Assembly: GCA_949775045.1 (NCBI GenBank)
Contig: OX459101.1
Coordinates: 2,720,501-2,784,500 of the forward strand
DNA: 64,000 bases
Direction: 5' to 3'
Source of the DNA: Metridium senile
Lineage: Eukaryota; Cnidaria; Anthozoa; Actiniaria; Metridiidae
The position numbers and the translations under genes were made by a program. Below the pieces are notes generated by a model that saw nothing but the letters and a program-made list of their open reading frames with translations, made no database searches and had not been told where the DNA came from. Numbering within the stretch: position 1 is the stretch's first letter; each line of letters starts with the position of its first letter. Positions 62,501 to 64,000 of this stretch are shown here, piece after piece.

Positions 62501-63598
62501 AAAGAGAAAGTTCAAGAACTTGGTAAAATTGCTAAAAATGCAATTCTTAATCCAGCAAGTGATGTGGAGGACCAATTAGAAGATGACAATGAACCACCAC
62601 CTTCAATTAATACAGTAGACCAAGATCAACTTGACCAAATTTCATCAAGGGAAATGGAGGACCAGGAATTTACCAATTCCATAACACACATAAATACCAC
62701 TATTGAAAGTCTTAACACTCCGCCTCAACCACAACATTTGTCACCAATCCCAATACCAACACCTGTATCAAAACCACCACACTGCAAAAAATGCAATCAC
62801 CCAATGCGAGGCCATAAAAGGGGATCAGACCACACACAAATAAAATGCAGATTTTGCCCAGGTGACATATGTGCTACAAATGCCTTTCCTTGTACTTGTA
62901 CTTGGCATGTCAATCACCAGAACCATCCAAATACAAATCAACAGCAGACATCAACAGTGCCACAGAGGCCAATCATTACCATATCAGAACATCATCATAC
63001 AGAAGTAACAGAATGGATCTTACCAGCATATATTTGTCAAACAACTATAGGAGCAAGAAATGGCAGTAATTCTTGCACTGTAATAGCCCTACTTAGTGGT
63101 TTACATTATCTTAAAGGAATACTAGGACTACCAAAGCAACTGACTGATTTAAATAAAATAATACCTATTTACAGCAGACTAATTCAACATGGCAACAATA
63201 TTTATGATTCTTTTAACATTCCTCCACAAACACCAAACCTAGAGCCTCGAGAAGTACTACAACGAAATGACAGCAACTTGACTGAACTGACACTGACAGA
63301 AGATACAGGATTTTTTGATGTGCAACATTTGAAAGATTACCTACTTGCACTTCAAGCAAGACCTGGGAAACAAGCTGGAGTCTTAATTGTTCCCCCAGAC
63401 AAGTCACTATTAATATGTCTTAGCCCTGGGATTGTAAGCATTTTTGACAGTCATGGACATGGTTCTTTGGGTGGACTTATAGCATCAAGTACAACAGGAA
63501 ATTTGGATAAATTTGTAGCATTTATTGATAGAATGGTTATGGCAGAATGGAAGACATCCTTACGAGGAGCTAACCTGGCAGTTTTGGGGCTGAGATAA
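59524..63598 (+). CDS. Transposase-like protein with zinc fingers and cysteine-peptidase domain, three exons (join 59524..59802, 59984..60155, 60408..63598)
   Basis: Donors GTAAGT (59803) and GTGAGT (60156) and acceptors ending at 59983 and 60407 give phase-consistent splicing of 279+172+3191 bases, 1213 residues. The start has an AACATGG context. Order: hydrophobic residues 8–24; Cys/His cluster C35, C38, H56, C60, C74, C77; a helical linker; an RNase H-like region with Asp304/305 (VIDDYTSIH) and Glu688 (PVENTHSILR) as likely metal ligands; RING-H2-like finger 806–844; second Cys/His cluster 943–981; peptidase-like end from about 1020 with Cys1040 and Asp1164-x-His1166. This mix suggests a DNA-transposon protein, or a host gene derived from one. 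It fits no transposase superfamily that I recognise. The frame has no break. AATAAA lies 43 bases after the stop. Weak point: the N-terminus, where a TTTTCTCAG acceptor-like site at 59588 allows another first exon. Confidence 0.75.
60866..62020 (+). other. RNase H-like (DDE/D-type) transposase-like core of the 1213-residue protein
   Basis: Runs from the Asp pair at 60866–60871, at the end of a hydrophobic strand (WLLILVIDD), to the Glu codon at 62018–62020 within PVENTHSILR. A strand ending in D, and a late helix carrying an E-x-x-H-S-x-x-R pattern, are the usual first and last acidic positions of eukaryotic RNase H-fold transposases. The middle acidic residue is not obvious by eye, so the family assignment is an inference. 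Confidence 0.5.
62372..62488 (+). other. RING-H2-like zinc finger within the transposase-like protein
   Basis: Cysteines and histidines run CDLPAC, then after 15 residues CFHSFHTVC, then CCPLC. The second half (C-x-H-x-F-H-x-x-C-L, then C-P-x-C) is a textbook RING-H2 pattern. The first pair is spaced C-x4-C instead of C-x2-C. RING fingers commonly act as E3 ubiquitin or SUMO ligases. Confidence 0.65.
62783..62899 (+). other. Second Cys/His cluster of the transposase-like protein
   Basis: Pairs CKKC, CRFC and CTC, with a C in GDIC and nearby His residues, span about 39 codons after a Pro-rich linker. This is enough ligands for two zinc ions, but I do not recognise the family. Confidence 0.5.
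63032..63598 (+). other. C-terminal cysteine-peptidase-like domain
   Basis: NGSNSCTVIALL (Cys codon 63074–63076) has the N-x-C-x-x-x-A-L look of a papain-fold nucleophile at the head of a helix. About 120 residues later VSIFDSHGHGSLGG gives Asp (63446–63448) and His (63452–63454) as D-x-H after a beta strand. That Cys...D-x-H order is known from the herpesvirus tegument deubiquitinases (family C76) and differs from Ulp1 (H...D...C) and OTU. Function as a ubiquitin-like-protein protease is inferred. Confidence 0.5.
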
Positions 63599-63640
63599 AT
63601 GATAACTGAGAAACTTCATGTGACCTTTGACATTTAAGAC

Positions 63641-63646
63641 AATAAA
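63641..63646 (+). promoter_or_regulatory. Poly(A) signal of the transposase-like gene
   Basis: AATAAA begins 43 bases after the stop codon. Confidence 0.55.
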
Positions 63647-63804
63647 AAATACTCATTGATCAATGATATGTCATATTTTCTTGAGTCTGATACCCTAGAA
63701 TTAAATAAAATAGCCTTCAAAGAGAAATCCCATCACCCTCTCTTTTTATCAAAATTTACTGTTGATACTAAAACCAGTAATTCTATATTTTCTTTTTTAT
63801 GCAG

Positions 63805-63948
63805 TTCTTATACATTTCAAACGAAAGCTACATTATGGAGCTAGTTAGTCGTCATTTCAGAGTAGGCAATCCAAGGCTGTTCAAACTTAAAAATGTAAAT
63901 GCTGCTGAATTTTTGTGTTTAATCCACAATGATAATGCAAAAGTATGA
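63805..63948 (+). CDS. Possible additional coding exon, hypothetical
   Basis: A strong acceptor (TTTTCTTTTTTATGCAG, AG at 63803–63804) opens a frame of 47 codons beginning FLYISNESYIMELV, with an internal ATG at 63835 and a stop at 63946–63948. A GTATGA or GTAAGC donor near its end is possible. The composition looks coding (for example RHFRVGNPRLFKLKNVNAAE), but I recognise no family. It lies 200 bp after the transposase-like gene on the same strand and could be the start of a second gene of the same element or an alternative terminal exon. The window ends 52 bp later. Confidence 0.3.
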   Translation, partial: FLYISNESYIMELVSRHFRVGNPRLFKLKNVNAAEFLCLIHNDNAKV

Positions 63949-64000
63949 TATGTAAGCTTTCTTTCTGGATACTTTATAGCTTGGGTGAATTATAAAAATA

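Noticed and set aside
62869..63407. Small frames overlapping the peptidase exon on both strands
   Set aside because: They are shadows of the long, well-supported coding exon.

Overview
This is eukaryotic DNA: GT–AG introns, AATAAA poly(A) signals, non-LTR and Penelope-like retroelement remains, and TIR transposons with target-site duplications. The mix (a large LINE-derived satellite, a Penelope-like element, fold-back elements rich in CCTCGGGAAACA, a transposase-like gene fused to zinc fingers and a peptidase) suggests a marine invertebrate. My best guess is an anthozoan cnidarian (coral or anemone), but nothing here proves the taxon.

1–46937: one uninterrupted head-to-tail satellite, 46 complete units of 1012–1014 bp (one of 999 bp) plus a partial unit, continuing off the left edge. 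Each unit carries the C-terminal coding tail and 3' sequence of a non-LTR (CR1/L2-like) retrotransposon joined to about 700 bp of unrelated sequence. The leftmost dozen units look identical. Variants increase to the right, with a two-unit higher-order block around 36.5–41.9 kb and a most divergent last unit. No functional gene is seen in the unit.

46938–52900: transposon territory. A 4028-bp element with perfect 43-bp TIRs and a 5-bp TSD (48073–52100) contains a second element (49194–51494) with 91-bp TIRs and a 9-bp TSD. Neither shows a transposase. A tRNA-derived SINE-like piece follows at about 52.5 kb.

52930–57333: a probable secreted parallel beta-helix-type protein gene. It has a signal-peptide exon, a 3.2-kb intron that hosts a 5'-truncated Penelope-like element on the opposite strand (GIY-YIG endonuclease end plus a degenerate hammerhead-like motif), and one large terminal exon.

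57334–59523: mostly non-coding, with a small cluster of an ACCTTTTAGGGTC motif, a short coding remnant and a long fold-back hairpin.

59524–63598: the most interesting gene, a three-exon gene for about 1213 residues. It combines an N-terminal zinc-knuckle region, an RNase H-like (transposase-like) core, a RING-H2-like finger, a second Cys/His cluster and a C-terminal cysteine-peptidase-like domain with a D-x-H motif. It may be the main protein of an unclassified DNA transposon or a domesticated derivative. A possible further coding exon lies at 63805–63948, and the window ends before any right terminus is visible.
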